Source: a virus. Taken from it: DNA of 64,000 nt. The stretch covers positions 22,437 through 86,436 of IMG/VR virus record IMGVR_UViG_3300030451_003374; one strand, written 5' to 3'. Numbering within the stretch: position 1 is the stretch's first letter; the number at the start of each line of letters is the position of its first letter. Made by a program: the position numbers and the translations under genes. Positions 32,697 through 40,745 of this stretch are shown in pieces. The notes beneath the pieces were generated by a model. It did not search any database, had not been told where the DNA came from, and was given only the letters and a program-made list of their open reading frames with translations.

Positions 32697-33495
32697 TATA
32701 TGCTAGGTATGCTGCACCCATTGCAGTGCCACCATCGTGAGCAACAGGTTCAATATAGAAATTTATATGAGGGTACATCTTTTGTATCTTATAGTTAGCA
32801 ACACAGTTCAAGAAGCAACCACCTGACAAACATACATCTCCTGTTGTCATTTCTATTAGTTCTTTATATCTTCTCTCCCATCTTTTTTGTATGGTAGCAG
32901 CAGGGTCATGATTGTATGCACTCAGACCCATGACCTTCCCTGCATCTCTGTAGTCCCAATCATATGTCTTAGCAGTCTCTTCAAATAATCTACCAATACC
33001 TACGAACTCAGGTGAGAAGTATCTCTTGTGTGTCTCTACGAATGTGGGTGCTACGAAAATAGATTCTATCTCTAGTCCTTCGCTTGTCTTAGAACCATTA
33101 GAGTCTACAACCACACAAGATGCATCAGTAAACCCAGAGTTATAGAAAGCACATGCAGCATGAGTTAGATGATGCATAGATCTATAGTCATACAGTCTAG
33201 CGTTAGGATATTTCTTTTTTATATTTGATATGTCTTTTATATTATCTAATCTCTTATCACCTTGAGTCCAGTATGAGTCAGTCAAGGCTACGTGTTCAAT
33301 TCCTTCTGGTAGATATGGTAACAAGGAACTGACCTTATGATCCCACTTGTTCCTTGTTACTCTCTCCGACTCCAGATATAATTTTGGTTTACCATACTCC
33401 AATAAACATACCGACCCGTTGTTTGATAGGTTGAACCCTACAACCCATTTTTTTGCCGGAGTTTTTTTTCCAGTTTCTGGTAAACTAAAAGTCAT
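32686..33495 (-). CDS. Carbamoyltransferase, N-terminal half (copy B)
   Basis: A 269-residue protein equal to the N-terminal ASKHA-fold domain of NodU/TobZ carbamoyltransferases: VGFNLSNNGSVCLLEYGKP, MHHLTHAACAF (metal-binding His motif), VVVDSNGS, AGKVMGLSAYN, LSGGCFLNCVANY and HDGGTAMGAAYLAY. It lacks the C-terminal carbamoyl-phosphate-processing domain, which is encoded separately just upstream (33492-34091, ATGA overlap). Normal family members are a single chain near 550 residues. It lacks a roughly 80-residue internal stretch present in copy A. Confidence 0.85.
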   Translation of the reverse strand: MTFSLPETGKKTPAKKWVVGFNLSNNGSVCLLEYGKPKLYLESERVTRNKWDHKVSSLLPYLPEGIEHVALTDSYWTQGDKRLDNIKDISNIKKKYPNARLYDYRSMHHLTHAACAFYNSGFTDASCVVVDSNGSKTSEGLEIESIFVAPTFVETHKRYFSPEFVGIGRLFEETAKTYDWDYRDAGKVMGLSAYNHDPAATIQKRWERRYKELIEMTTGDVCLSGGCFLNCVANYKIQKMYPHINFYIEPVAHDGGTAMGAAYLAYNET

Positions 33496-34091
33496 TTTTG
33501 CCTGAGCTTATGCACCTCAGGGAAGTAAAGATAATCTATTGCACTATCCTCAAAGGTTTTGATTGCATCCTCAGGTGTCTCCACTAGAGGTTCTCCTGCC
33601 ATGTTGAATGATGTATTGAATAGCATAGGCACATCAGTAATCTGATAGAAAGCATCAATCAATTGATAGTAATTTAGATTGTCTTTCATGTCAACAGTTT
33701 GTACTCTACAAGTCTTGTCTATGTGTAGTACCGCAGGGATTTTATCATGTGTATGTGGTAAAGCATCCACAGCATACATCATGTACGGAGACTCTACAAG
33801 TCCTGCCATGTCAAACCACTTGTGTGCATGAGGTAGTAGTACACTGCCAGCGAATGGTCTGAAGGACTCTCTTCTTTTGATTAAATTAATCTTGTCTTTA
33901 CCTTCAGGGTCTCTTGGATCAAACAAGATAGATCTATTACCTAGTGCTCTAGGTCCTGCTTCTGACCGTCCTTGAAAGATGGCAACGCTATTTCTATCCG
34001 CCAAAAGCTCTGCTACTTGGTGGGAAGTAACGGTGTCACCTTCTATATCTTGAAGGTCGTAAGTAGGTCCTAAGTAAAGTGTTTCAATCAT
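33492..34091 (-). CDS. Carbamoyltransferase, C-terminal half
   Basis: A 199-residue protein equal to the C-terminal, YrdC-like domain of NodU/TobZ carbamoyltransferases: LYLGPTYDLQDIE, AIFQGRSEAGPRALGNRSIL, KRRESFRPFAGSVL, then VPMLFNTSFNMAGEPLVETP. This domain makes carbamoyl-adenylate from carbamoyl phosphate and ATP; the N domain moves the group to the acceptor. It starts with its own ATG and overlaps the 71-residue gene by 8 bases and the N-half B gene by 4. Since the order is C then N on the transcript, this is not a simple frameshift break of one gene. Confidence 0.85.
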   Translation of the reverse strand: MIETLYLGPTYDLQDIEGDTVTSHQVAELLADRNSVAIFQGRSEAGPRALGNRSILFDPRDPEGKDKINLIKRRESFRPFAGSVLLPHAHKWFDMAGLVESPYMMYAVDALPHTHDKIPAVLHIDKTCRVQTVDMKDNLNYYQLIDAFYQITDVPMLFNTSFNMAGEPLVETPEDAIKTFEDSAIDYLYFPEVHKLRQK

Positions 34092-34299
34092 CGTGGTCGT
34101 CCCAAGGGTCTGTTAGTTCTTTGTTATCAAAGAAGGATTTATACAGACCGTACCCTGAGAGGAGTACTAATATTACAAGGACTGAGATGCCAAAAGTAAT
34201 GTTTGGATTCAATGTCAAGTGAGGAATCAATGGTTCCTTACAGTTCAATTCCCATGTACCAGGTAAAAAATACACTGGTGGGCAAGATAAAAATGTCAT
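34084..34299 (-). CDS. Small single-span membrane protein
   Basis: A 71-residue protein: N-terminal MTFLSCPPVYFLPGTWELNC, one hydrophobic helix (ITFGISVLVILVLLSGYGLY), then an acidic tail ending DPWDDHDD. ATG 34299 overlaps the upstream stop as ATGA; a TTG three codons earlier is less likely. It lies between carbamoyltransferase genes; no function is known. Confidence 0.6.
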   Translation of the reverse strand: MTFLSCPPVYFLPGTWELNCKEPLIPHLTLNPNITFGISVLVILVLLSGYGLYKSFFDNKELTDPWDDHDD

Positions 34300-34796
34300 A
34301 CTATCCAATTTGGTTTTCTGGATGGGTCACGTAGATAATTAGATGCAACCCAAGGTTTGCTGCTAATGTAATTCTTGTAAGCAGTAAAAGTGTCAATGCT
34401 TGTGTCATGTTTATACTCATCAGGCATTGCACGGGTAAAGGACGTGGGTGGTGGGCAGTCGTCAAAGATAATATCAGCACACTCTATTGTGTACTGACAA
34501 CTATGAGTCTTGTTGTATCTATGCGTGTATTCTGCACACAATGCTAGACCATGTTCAATCAACCATCTGTAGTTAGTCTGTGCCCAGATAGTACATGGAT
34601 GATTACGGAAAGCACCCTTCTCTGTATTGTATGGTGAACCATCTACCTTAGGTAGTATGCCAAAACCATGACCCCACTTGTCTGACGCTACGATAGAGAG
34701 CATTTGACATGTCTCTAGTGGCATCTTGACTATGTGTTTGTCGGGTAAAACTTGAGCAGACTTGACAGGTGATGGATCAGTTACAAAAATGTTCAT
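34296..34796 (-). CDS. Conserved phage protein of unknown function
   Basis: A 166-residue protein starting MNIFVTDPSPVKSAQVLPDKHIVKMPLET. It has HPCTIWAQTNYRWL, ALCAEYTHRY and AMPDEYKHD motifs. It belongs to a phage and bacterial family that shares the D.H..KM..E start with pyrimidine-dimer glycosylase-type proteins. Catalytic function has not been shown to my knowledge. It is embedded in the carbamoyltransferase cluster with overlaps of 20 bases (upstream) and 4 bases (downstream). Confidence 0.65.
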   Translation of the reverse strand: MNIFVTDPSPVKSAQVLPDKHIVKMPLETCQMLSIVASDKWGHGFGILPKVDGSPYNTEKGAFRNHPCTIWAQTNYRWLIEHGLALCAEYTHRYNKTHSCQYTIECADIIFDDCPPPTSFTRAMPDEYKHDTSIDTFTAYKNYISSKPWVASNYLRDPSRKPNWIV

Positions 34797-35832
34797 AATA
34801 TGCTAGTAACGCTGAACCTATTGCTAGACCACCATCATAAGAAAGTGGGTCAGCATATAGATTTACATCTACATTCTTTATGATAGCGTAGTTTGCTACA
34901 CAATTCAAGAAGAAACCACCAGTTACACACACATTCTTATTATTTGTTAGGTTTATTGCCATCGCTACCATGTATATTGCATGTCTTTCTGCTGATTTTT
35001 GTAGATTATATGCTAGGTCTATTGGTTCTTGGTTACCATAGTATCCTGTGCTATCCTCCTTGGCATATAATTCTTTGCTACAAAAACTATGACCATACTC
35101 CTCTTTGAATAGATCAATACGTTTAGATCCATATCCTGTACGTTCAGATCCATATGCTGACAGTCCCATCGTCTTCCCTGCATCTAACTCATCAAACCCA
35201 CACTCTCTTGAGACCCTTCTGTATGCCTGTCCAACGCTAGTCCTATCACTATAGAGTATAAATCCATCAGTATTCTCACTGTGACAGTCCTCTCCCTCCC
35301 AGAACAGTAACTCTGTGTTCATTGATTCCCAATATGGTTTCTCTATTTTTCTACATTCTTCTTCACTCCAGAACGTAGAGTAATGTTTGAAGACAGGATT
35401 CTCATTGTCAAATATACTTTCTATCTCACAGAATCTACGTTCATTATGATCATGAACTGATCCTTTACCATCCATTACTAAGACAGCACAGTCATCAAAT
35501 GGTGATCCGTAACGTGCGTTAGCAGCATGACACTCATGATGTCTCTGTCTGTAATCTAGTATCGGTATGTTCTTATCTCTTATGACTTTACAAACTGCTT
35601 CCTTCTCCTTAGTTCTCTGTAAAAACTTCTTAGGATAATACTTTGTATAACAATCACATATAGCAACAGCATCTACACCATCAAGGTATTTCTCTACCAA
35701 AAATTTTGCACCACGATCCCTCTTGATTCTACTGAGTCTTTCTTCTTCAAGATAAAACTCAACCTCACCGTCATTTATGATAGCAAGAGAACCATTCTTA
35801 GATAAATTTATTCCTGCAATCCGTGTTCCCAT
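34777..35832 (-). CDS. Carbamoyltransferase, N-terminal half (copy A)
   Basis: A 351-residue protein, a second ASKHA-type N-terminal carbamoyltransferase domain: AGINLSKNGSLAIINDGEV, RQRHHECHAANARYG, AVLVMDGKGS, AGKTMGLSAYGSERTG, VCVTGGFFLNCVANY and SYDGGLAIGSALLAY. It is only moderately similar to copy B and longer by an insertion around residues 130-290. No second C-terminal half follows it, so it must share the C-half at 33492-34091 or act without one. It overlaps thyX by 25 bases. Confidence 0.85.
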   Translation of the reverse strand: MGTRIAGINLSKNGSLAIINDGEVEFYLEEERLSRIKRDRGAKFLVEKYLDGVDAVAICDCYTKYYPKKFLQRTKEKEAVCKVIRDKNIPILDYRQRHHECHAANARYGSPFDDCAVLVMDGKGSVHDHNERRFCEIESIFDNENPVFKHYSTFWSEEECRKIEKPYWESMNTELLFWEGEDCHSENTDGFILYSDRTSVGQAYRRVSRECGFDELDAGKTMGLSAYGSERTGYGSKRIDLFKEEYGHSFCSKELYAKEDSTGYYGNQEPIDLAYNLQKSAERHAIYMVAMAINLTNNKNVCVTGGFFLNCVANYAIIKNVDVNLYADPLSYDGGLAIGSALLAYYEHFCN

Positions 35833-36455
35833 CCTAGTGCCTCCGCAACGGCAGGGAATTGTCCTGCAAAAATACAGGCACAGTTCCTAGCGATCTCCAT
35901 GTGTTCCTTTTGAGTACCGTGTGCAGATCTTAAATTTATGTAGTGTATCCAAGACCGACATGATCCTGTCATGTAAATTTTTGTAGGTGTCGCTAGTGGT
36001 AAGACAAACCTTGCACACTCCTTCGCAACACCCTCCTCTAGCATCTGATGATACAATGCCTCTGCTGAACTGAACAAAGTTTTTATCTGCAATTCTAACT
36101 TCTGTTTTACAAACTCATCCAAGTCATCAGTAGAGTTCTGACGATTCTTTTCGTCCTGTCTTCTGAGATCTGGTACAGGTATCTCTCCTAGATGATCAGT
36201 GCTTGCATAGCGTTGACTGAACTCTTGGAATGTAAATGATCTATGTCTTAGTATCTGTGCAGCGATAGCACGAGTTGTCTCTATCTCTAGAGTCATGGTC
36301 GCTTGCTCAAATACTGACCAGTGATTGTGCTTGATACAATACTTCAGCAAACCAGCGTACTTCTCGTTCTCCTGATTGTTAGGGTTAGATACTCTGGCAA
36401 TGTATGCCATCATCTTCTCAGCATCAGGAGTGATGGTTACTAACTTGACGTTCAT
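35808..36455 (-). CDS. thyX: Flavin-dependent thymidylate synthase ThyX
   Basis: A 215-residue ThyX. The signature RHRSFTFQEFSQRY is at residues 70-83, with HWSVFEQATMTLEIE before and the C-terminal CRSWIHYINLR...QKEHMEIA. It makes dTMP from dUMP using FADH2 and methylene-THF. It is preceded by a 50-residue ORF (ATGA overlap) and overlaps the carbamoyltransferase N-half A gene by 25 bases, so expression is linked. Confidence 0.95.
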   Translation of the reverse strand: MNVKLVTITPDAEKMMAYIARVSNPNNQENEKYAGLLKYCIKHNHWSVFEQATMTLEIETTRAIAAQILRHRSFTFQEFSQRYASTDHLGEIPVPDLRRQDEKNRQNSTDDLDEFVKQKLELQIKTLFSSAEALYHQMLEEGVAKECARFVLPLATPTKIYMTGSCRSWIHYINLRSAHGTQKEHMEIARNCACIFAGQFPAVAEALGWEHGLQE

Positions 36456-36604
36456 ATGTCCTCTATTTGATCACCATAATCCACTTCAACTGGATCTAGG
36501 TCATCATATTTATAGGACTGTTCGTCACTCCATACCTCTGCCTTGAGTGCAGACAGTAGCATTTCTAAGTCAGTGACGATGACTTTTAGTTTGTCTCTAT
36601 CCAT
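36452..36604 (-). CDS. 50-residue acidic protein upstream of thyX
   Basis: A short frame (MDRDKLKVIVTDLEMLLSAL...) ends with TGA overlapping the thyX ATG. The first half is a regular amphipathic helix; the second half is acidic. It is the first gene after the terminator at 36621. No family is recognised. Confidence 0.55.
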   Translation of the reverse strand: MDRDKLKVIVTDLEMLLSALKAEVWSDEQSYKYDDLDPVEVDYGDQIEDI

Positions 36605-36620
36605 GACAAAATTATAGCAT

Positions 36621-36648
36621 AAAAAAAGGAGGGTGCAATACCCTCCTT
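36621..36648 (-). terminator. Rho-independent terminator
   Basis: On the minus strand a GGAGGGT-ATTGC-ACCCTCC type stem is followed by seven or more T residues. It ends transcripts coming from the genes above 36668. Confidence 0.8.
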
Positions 36649-36667
36649 GTATCAGATGTACTCAGTT

Positions 36668-36787
36668 CTATGCTGTTACAGCTTTCTCTAATCTTATTCC
36701 ACGATAAGTTAGTTCGACTTTGTTAGTCTTCTGAGTTTTGTTTCTGTCAGTGTCATACTTGACACCACGATAAGTGACTTGTGCCAT
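36668..36787 (-). CDS. DUF4278-like 39-residue protein
   Basis: A 39-residue frame (MAQVTYRGVKYDTDRNKT...) with two copies of TYRG (residues 5-8 and 28-31). This matches the short cyanobacterial and cyanophage DUF4278 family (YRGV.Y ... YRG). The ribosome site GGAG lies eight bases upstream of the ATG. The function is unknown. A terminator follows about 20 bases after its stop codon. Confidence 0.65.
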   Translation of the reverse strand: MAQVTYRGVKYDTDRNKTQKTNKVELTYRGIRLEKAVTA

Positions 36788-36827
36788 TTGGTTTCTCCAA
36801 AGTAGTAGGGATTGTAGCCCCGTTCCT

Positions 36828-37097
36828 TCAGTCGTCTTTTGCGTCCTTAGTTTTGAAACACATAGGATTAGTATGTGCTACCACAACCCTTGTTATTTCT
36901 AATTGCTCAGATATATCAGGATTATTTCTTGCAGTGTCTATTAGTTCAGCAGCAGTCTCACAATCAAGTGGTGCTCCAATCACTATTAAACTAAGAAGAA
37001 GTTGGTACATAAGGATGAACGATTCCGTTCCGAGTCGGCTTACTTGCGTCCTGAATGTATCAGGATGAACGTATTGGTATGCTAACATACCATCCAT
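36828..37097 (-). CDS. Hypothetical protein
   Basis: An 89-residue helical protein with a hydrophobic middle (ILMYQLLLSLIVIGAPLD) and a soluble C-terminal half ending KTKDAKDD. It sits three bases after the radical SAM C gene. It is not recognised as a known family. A start three codons later (ATG 37088) is also possible. Confidence 0.55.
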   Translation of the reverse strand: MDGMLAYQYVHPDTFRTQVSRLGTESFILMYQLLLSLIVIGAPLDCETAAELIDTARNNPDISEQLEITRVVVAHTNPMCFKTKDAKDD

Positions 37098-37099
37098 AT

Positions 37100-38230
37100 T
37101 TAGTCAACCCTTTTAGTATCAACGGATACATTTTTTCTTTTGACACCACAGTAATCCGAACATATATGTGGTCTCTTATCCCATGACTCTACAAGTGTAC
37201 ACTGGAATAATGGGGTGTTCAATATCTCTTCAAGTGAATTATGTTTTAAAGATAAAGATTTCAATCCACCCTGATTCTCTATGAGTGGAATCATACTATC
37301 GTAGAACACCTTCTGCATATACTCAGCACCCACACCTTTATTAGGATTCTTTATGTCCCTGTAGATAGCAGGGGAATCTATATCACCATTGATATAGTAG
37401 TCAGGATAGAAGAAGCGTAGTCTACTCTGGTGGAAGCAGCAAGCATGAACAATACCACGACTGTCTATCCTAAGTTGACCTGGATTCTTTATACCATGAC
37501 CATACCTACAGTCAATCTCTGTGTCCTCTGCTGCGGGTGGCTGCTGGAACACATGACCATCAACACCCTCTAGTTTATGTACCACTCCCCTGTATTCATA
37601 TGTAAATGTACCATCTCCCTTACCACTAGCATCATATAGATCGTTTACATTAGTATGTCTGAAGTCTTTGAACCCCATCAGTCTACTAAGATTTCTACAT
37701 CGTTTGATTTGATGTTGGTTGTGTTTGAATACTAGCATCCTCCAGACAGCAGGACCTCCTGCCTTTATAAATGCTCTAGCACTGTCTATAACTTTGTTAT
37801 AATCTACACCTACTCTGTACTGTTGTAGAGTATCTGTCAAACCATCTATGGAAAAGATAAGAAAACTATCTCTGTGTGATGATGCCATGAGAGCACCCAG
37901 TCTACCCCAGAACTCTTGGTCTCGTGTACCACCATTGGTACTCATCTGGAAGACTATACTACTGTTAGCATTGAGAGTGTAAGAATATATGTCTAACAAA
38001 TCCTCATTCAATGAGGGTTCACCGAATGATCCTTGAAAATATATCAGTTCTGTCTTTCTAAGAGTCTCAATAGGAAACCATCTCTTCCAATCAGCGAGTG
38101 ATATGGAAGAGCGATTCATAGATGGGTCTGGTTTCAAGACCGCTACCTCATCATTGTATGAGGTCTTATGTCTAGCACATAAAGGACACTTGGAGTTGCA
38201 ATGATCGGTCAGATCAATTAGGAACTTCAC
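37100..38230 (-). CDS. Radical SAM protein C
   Basis: A 376-residue radical SAM protein with CNSKCPLC at residues 11-18 (CxxxCxxC) and a GSFGEPSLNEDL motif in place of GGEP. Further cysteines occur in the second half (IDCRYGHG, HACCFHQ, HICSDYCG), likely an auxiliary iron-sulphur site. It is not close to A and B. It starts with GTG at 38230, overlapping the upstream stop as GTGA. It may modify a peptide or nucleotide; nothing in context decides. Confidence 0.75.
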   Translation of the reverse strand: MKFLIDLTDHCNSKCPLCARHKTSYNDEVAVLKPDPSMNRSSISLADWKRWFPIETLRKTELIYFQGSFGEPSLNEDLLDIYSYTLNANSSIVFQMSTNGGTRDQEFWGRLGALMASSHRDSFLIFSIDGLTDTLQQYRVGVDYNKVIDSARAFIKAGGPAVWRMLVFKHNQHQIKRCRNLSRLMGFKDFRHTNVNDLYDASGKGDGTFTYEYRGVVHKLEGVDGHVFQQPPAAEDTEIDCRYGHGIKNPGQLRIDSRGIVHACCFHQSRLRFFYPDYYINGDIDSPAIYRDIKNPNKGVGAEYMQKVFYDSMIPLIENQGGLKSLSLKHNSLEEILNTPLFQCTLVESWDKRPHICSDYCGVKRKNVSVDTKRVD

Positions 38231-38679
38231 CTATCCTTCCAAACTATCTCCGGATATGCTTTCTCTACTACGTTTCTAGTGATGCGATACTTGCTTTGTA
38301 GTTCTCCATCTTTCACTAGAACTAATACTTCTGCCTCGTCCTTATGTAATGCCTCTAGCATCTGGACTAGCATTGTCTCACGTTTCATCTGAGATAGTCT
38401 AGGATTGCCACCTCTTATAAAATTGTAGAGTGATCTCCACTCATGAATCAAACGTGTGTGTCCTCCGTCAACTCCAACTGGAGCATCATTAGGTTTGTAA
38501 GGGACATCTCCCTCAGGTATAGCACTTCTGATTGCTTTATCAAAGTTCCAAATCAAACATGCTTTTACATCATCTCTCTTGTGTTTTGTAAGTACTTCTA
38601 CTTTTTTCTCAACAGTTTTAGCACCATGAGCTGCTCTGAGTATCTCAGAAACAAGAGGATTAGGTGGTAGTTTTGCCAT
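38227..38679 (-). CDS. DUF6433-like conserved cyanophage protein
   Basis: A 150-residue protein: MAKLPPNPLVSEILRAAHGA, VKACLIWNFDKAI, YKPNDAPVG, IHEWRSLYNFIRGGNPRL and KDEAEVLVLVKDGELQSKY. This is a conserved cyanophage and T4-like family (DUF6433) of unknown function. It looks soluble and helical. It is coupled to radical SAM C by GTGA. Confidence 0.6.
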   Translation of the reverse strand: MAKLPPNPLVSEILRAAHGAKTVEKKVEVLTKHKRDDVKACLIWNFDKAIRSAIPEGDVPYKPNDAPVGVDGGHTRLIHEWRSLYNFIRGGNPRLSQMKRETMLVQMLEALHKDEAEVLVLVKDGELQSKYRITRNVVEKAYPEIVWKDR

Positions 38680-38681
38680 AA

Positions 38682-38912
38682 TTAGTCTTCAAGATCATCT
38701 AGTTCGGGTTTGCCATTCTCAAATCGAAAGGCGATCAATTCATCAGCAATGGGGTTACCATTCTCGTCAAACATCTCAGGATGAGTGTACTGAGGTGTCA
38801 CGTCATGTATATATGCACGTAACAAGTAACCAATCACAAGAGATACTCCTATCGCTAGGAGGAGCACAGTTACACTGAGGGCAATGATAACTGCTGTAAT
38901 GTTTAGATCCAT
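38682..38912 (-). CDS. Small single-span membrane protein
   Basis: A 76-residue protein: residues 5-33 form one long hydrophobic helix (ITAVIIALSVTVLLLAIGVS), followed by an acidic soluble tail ending LDDLED. Upstream, TCTCCCT/AGGGAGA can pair across a 10-base loop in the leader. The function is unknown. Confidence 0.6.
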   Translation of the reverse strand: MDLNITAVIIALSVTVLLLAIGVSLVIGYLLRAYIHDVTPQYTHPEMFDENGNPIADELIAFRFENGKPELDDLED

Positions 38913-39023
38913 TTGTTTATGTCTCCCTGTGTATATGTAGGGAGATTCTTATACCCCATAATAGCACAGAAAATACAGGTTTTCTTTTTCTCTTCCTTGT
39001 GAGAAGAAAAACCGACCCTTTGT

Positions 39024-39260
39024 TCAGATCATCTTTAGTCTTTGGAGATGATGTAGTGTGTCTTTGCATCCGCCTATGTGTTTGTTATCAATTTGAACTT
39101 GTGGAAAGGTAGCACCCTCCTCAAACTCCTCATAAAACTGGCGACGAGTAAAGTCTTTGTCCAGTTTGTACTCTAGGTATTCTATCTTCACAGCAGCGAA
39201 GAGTTGTCTGACTCTTTCGCACCACTGACAGTTATCTCTAGACCATAGAACTGCTTTCAT
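39024..39260 (-). CDS. Glutaredoxin
   Basis: A 78-residue glutaredoxin with active-site CQWC at residues 11-14, TFPQV (cis-Pro) and HIGGC near the C-terminus. It reduces disulphides, for example in ribonucleotide reductase, using glutathione. Short length is usual for phage glutaredoxins. It overlaps the 181-residue gene upstream by 4 bases. Confidence 0.9.
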   Translation of the reverse strand: MKAVLWSRDNCQWCERVRQLFAAVKIEYLEYKLDKDFTRRQFYEEFEEGATFPQVQIDNKHIGGCKDTLHHLQRLKMI

Positions 39261-39802
39261 GAATTCATTTGTACTATGTTTCCTGCAACAACAAACCTGT
39301 CATTGCCTTCTACCATCTTATCAACACCGTGTGGTGCATAGGATGGATAAAATATTATATCATTTGTTCTCTGTGTTTTGGGATATACTTTCTGATCTCC
39401 TAACATAAAGTAGAAGCACTTTTGTTTCGGAACATCAACGAAATGCACCCATGAAACCAGTTGACTAGGATGTCTGTAATGATTATGGACATCAATAACC
39501 GCACTGAGTTCTCTTGTATATAGTTGACCCCAAATACTGCTGTAACTGAATATAGATTTACTATTATACACTCCAATTTTTTGTAGAACTTCCTTCAGTT
39601 TTGGTATGTAGAGTTGAAGTAGTTCTTTATCTACAAAGTTACCATCCACTGTGTTAGCAGTGTTGTTAGGATTCCTATGGTAACCTGTGTAATGTTGACC
39701 CCAACCAGGATCACCCTTCAAAAAGTAAGGGTCTCTGTATCTGTTCTTCAAATTTTTGACAGTACTGTCCGTCAGAACAAACTGTTCCGTCCATAATATC
39801 AT
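39257..39802 (-). CDS. 2OG-Fe(II) oxygenase-like protein
   Basis: A 181-residue protein. The core is VIDVHNHYRHPSQLVSWVHF, then a strand pair, RTNDIIFYPSYAPHGVD and RFVVAGN. Likely ligands are His106 or His108 and His158, with Arg169 for the cosubstrate. The HxD acid is replaced by HNH, so it could be a halogenase-like or inactive variant, or a cupin. It is coupled to the glutaredoxin gene. Confidence 0.6.
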   Translation of the reverse strand: MILWTEQFVLTDSTVKNLKNRYRDPYFLKGDPGWGQHYTGYHRNPNNTANTVDGNFVDKELLQLYIPKLKEVLQKIGVYNSKSIFSYSSIWGQLYTRELSAVIDVHNHYRHPSQLVSWVHFVDVPKQKCFYFMLGDQKVYPKTQRTNDIIFYPSYAPHGVDKMVEGNDRFVVAGNIVQMNS

Positions 39803-39819
39803 AACAAAGTTTTATTATA

Positions 39820-40104
39820 TTAGCTCGTTGGATAAGAACCAGTGATGGTCTTCTGCTTCTCCATGTAATCTCTGTCTGCTAGGACTAACTTCTTCGCTAT
39901 CTCCTGCTTTCTCCAGTAGTCTATCCTCTCATCAAATGCAGCTCTATCAACCTTCTTTAGAAGTCTTTCTCTAAATCTCCACTGTGGATTAGACCCTGAT
40001 GTATCAAGAGCAGTAGCATCAGCAGCATCAGAAAGTACACCGTCTTTTTCTTTAAGTGTGTTGCTAACAGAGCTATCAAACTCTGCGTTTCTTGCTATAG
40101 ACAT
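39820..40104 (-). CDS. Hypothetical late protein
   Basis: A 94-residue protein with a disordered acidic start (residues 1-40) and a basic helical C-terminal half (RFRERLLKKVDRAAFDERI). A perfect TATAAATA late motif stands about 25 bases before its ATG. No family is recognised. Confidence 0.6.
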   Translation of the reverse strand: MSIARNAEFDSSVSNTLKEKDGVLSDAADATALDTSGSNPQWRFRERLLKKVDRAAFDERIDYWRKQEIAKKLVLADRDYMEKQKTITGSYPTS

Positions 40105-40127
40105 CTGTTATCTGTTTGTTTCTACAC

Positions 40128-40331
40128 TTATTTATAAGATTTATCATAAGATGGAGGAATGTGATGGTCATTCCAGTGCCTGATATTACCACCAACAATA
40201 AAACAGTTGGTGATTACAAGTTGAACCATGATAAAGGTTCTGATAATACAGATCCAGTTGTCATACTTCTTTGTTGTCTCATCATTGAAAGAACCTAAAG
40301 CATACTTCCAGACCTTCCAGAACTCTTTCAT
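40128..40331 (-). CDS. Conserved small membrane protein of cyanophages
   Basis: A 67-residue protein: MKEFWKVWKYALGSFNDETT, then a likely membrane helix (ICIIRTFIMVQLVITNCFIV) and NIRHWNDHH. The pattern WKYALGS...YDNWICIIRTF recurs in cyanophage proteins as I recall, with no known function. It is coupled by ATGA to the 35-residue ORF. The late promoter of the next gene lies within its 3' end. Confidence 0.6.
   Translation of the reverse strand: MKEFWKVWKYALGSFNDETTKKYDNWICIIRTFIMVQLVITNCFIVGGNIRHWNDHHIPPSYDKSYK
40129..40136 (-). promoter_or_regulatory. Late promoter TATAAATA
   Basis: An exact late consensus on the minus strand, inside the end of the 67-residue gene and 25-32 bases before the ATG at 40104. 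Confidence 0.65.
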
Positions 40332-40435
40332 CCGTAGGTCGCTACGTTGTAGTGCCTACGAGGAGGATAAGGATCCTTCTTTACTCTTGCCTTCATGTAT
40401 ATGCGAAGGAGTTGTTCGGTAGTTAGTGTCATCAT
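40328..40435 (-). CDS. Basic 35-residue protein
   Basis: A frame (MMTLTTEQLLRIYMKARVKK...) of 35 codons whose TGA overlaps the next ATG. It is basic (KKDPYPPRRH). It is the first gene after the terminator at 40449. No family is known. Confidence 0.5.
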   Translation of the reverse strand: MMTLTTEQLLRIYMKARVKKDPYPPRRHYNVATYG

Positions 40436-40448
40436 GATAATTTAGCAT

Positions 40449-40475
40449 AAAAAAAGACCCCTGTAAAGGGGTCTT
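40449..40475 (-). terminator. Rho-independent terminator
   Basis: Minus-strand AAGACCCC-TTTACA-GGGGTCTT stem followed by a run of T. It would stop the RNA started at about 40739. Confidence 0.8.
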
Positions 40476-40501
40476 ACATATCGAAGTAATAACAAAAGGA
40501 G

Positions 40502-40521
40502 GGAGACCCCGAAAGGTCTCC
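40502..40521 (-). terminator. Terminator-like hairpin
   Basis: Minus-strand stem GGAGACC/GGTCTCC with a six-base loop, followed by CTCCTTTTG. It is weaker than the two flanking terminators and may be an internal RNA structure. Confidence 0.45.
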
Positions 40522-40745
40522 TATGTTATAACGAAAAGGGGAAGGAAGGATTACTTATCGTACCGACATGAACAGGGAATCGCTAAAGCGAAAATTTGTA
40601 CTGCTCAACTCAAGTTCCTCTGGTAAAGGTTCACCTCCTTTAGGGAGGGCGAGTACCACCTCTAACTTGATGCATTACCCCGCCAAATTCCAACAGGGTT
40701 ATTCTGCCACTTCCATGAGCGATGATCAGTCACTCATCTGTATTT

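Larger units (their letters stand above)
40449..40739 (-). ncRNA. Candidate non-coding RNA downstream of psbA
   Basis: A transcript from the consensus promoter at 40746-40774 would start near 40739 and end at 40449, about 290 bases, or earlier at a GGAGACC-TTTCGG-GGTCTCC hairpin (40502-40521). Inside are local hairpins (CCTCC-CTAAA-GGAGG; TCGC-TTTA-GCGA). Only very short ATG frames occur (for example MEVAE). One frame without an ATG reads VVLALPKGGEPLPEELELSS, so a small peptide with a non-ATG start cannot be excluded. No tRNA fold was found. It is not matched to a known RNA family. Confidence 0.5.

Noticed and set aside
34296-34796. Call as T4 endonuclease V-type repair enzyme
   Set aside because: The N-terminal similarity is short and the catalytic residues cannot be matched with confidence, so it is left unnamed.
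37097-37104. Late promoter CTAAATA for the 89-residue gene
   Set aside because: It touches the start codon, leaving no room for a transcript start before it.
40480-40740. tRNA gene
   Set aside because: A T-arm-like stem exists but no matching acceptor, D-arm or anticodon arm could be assembled.
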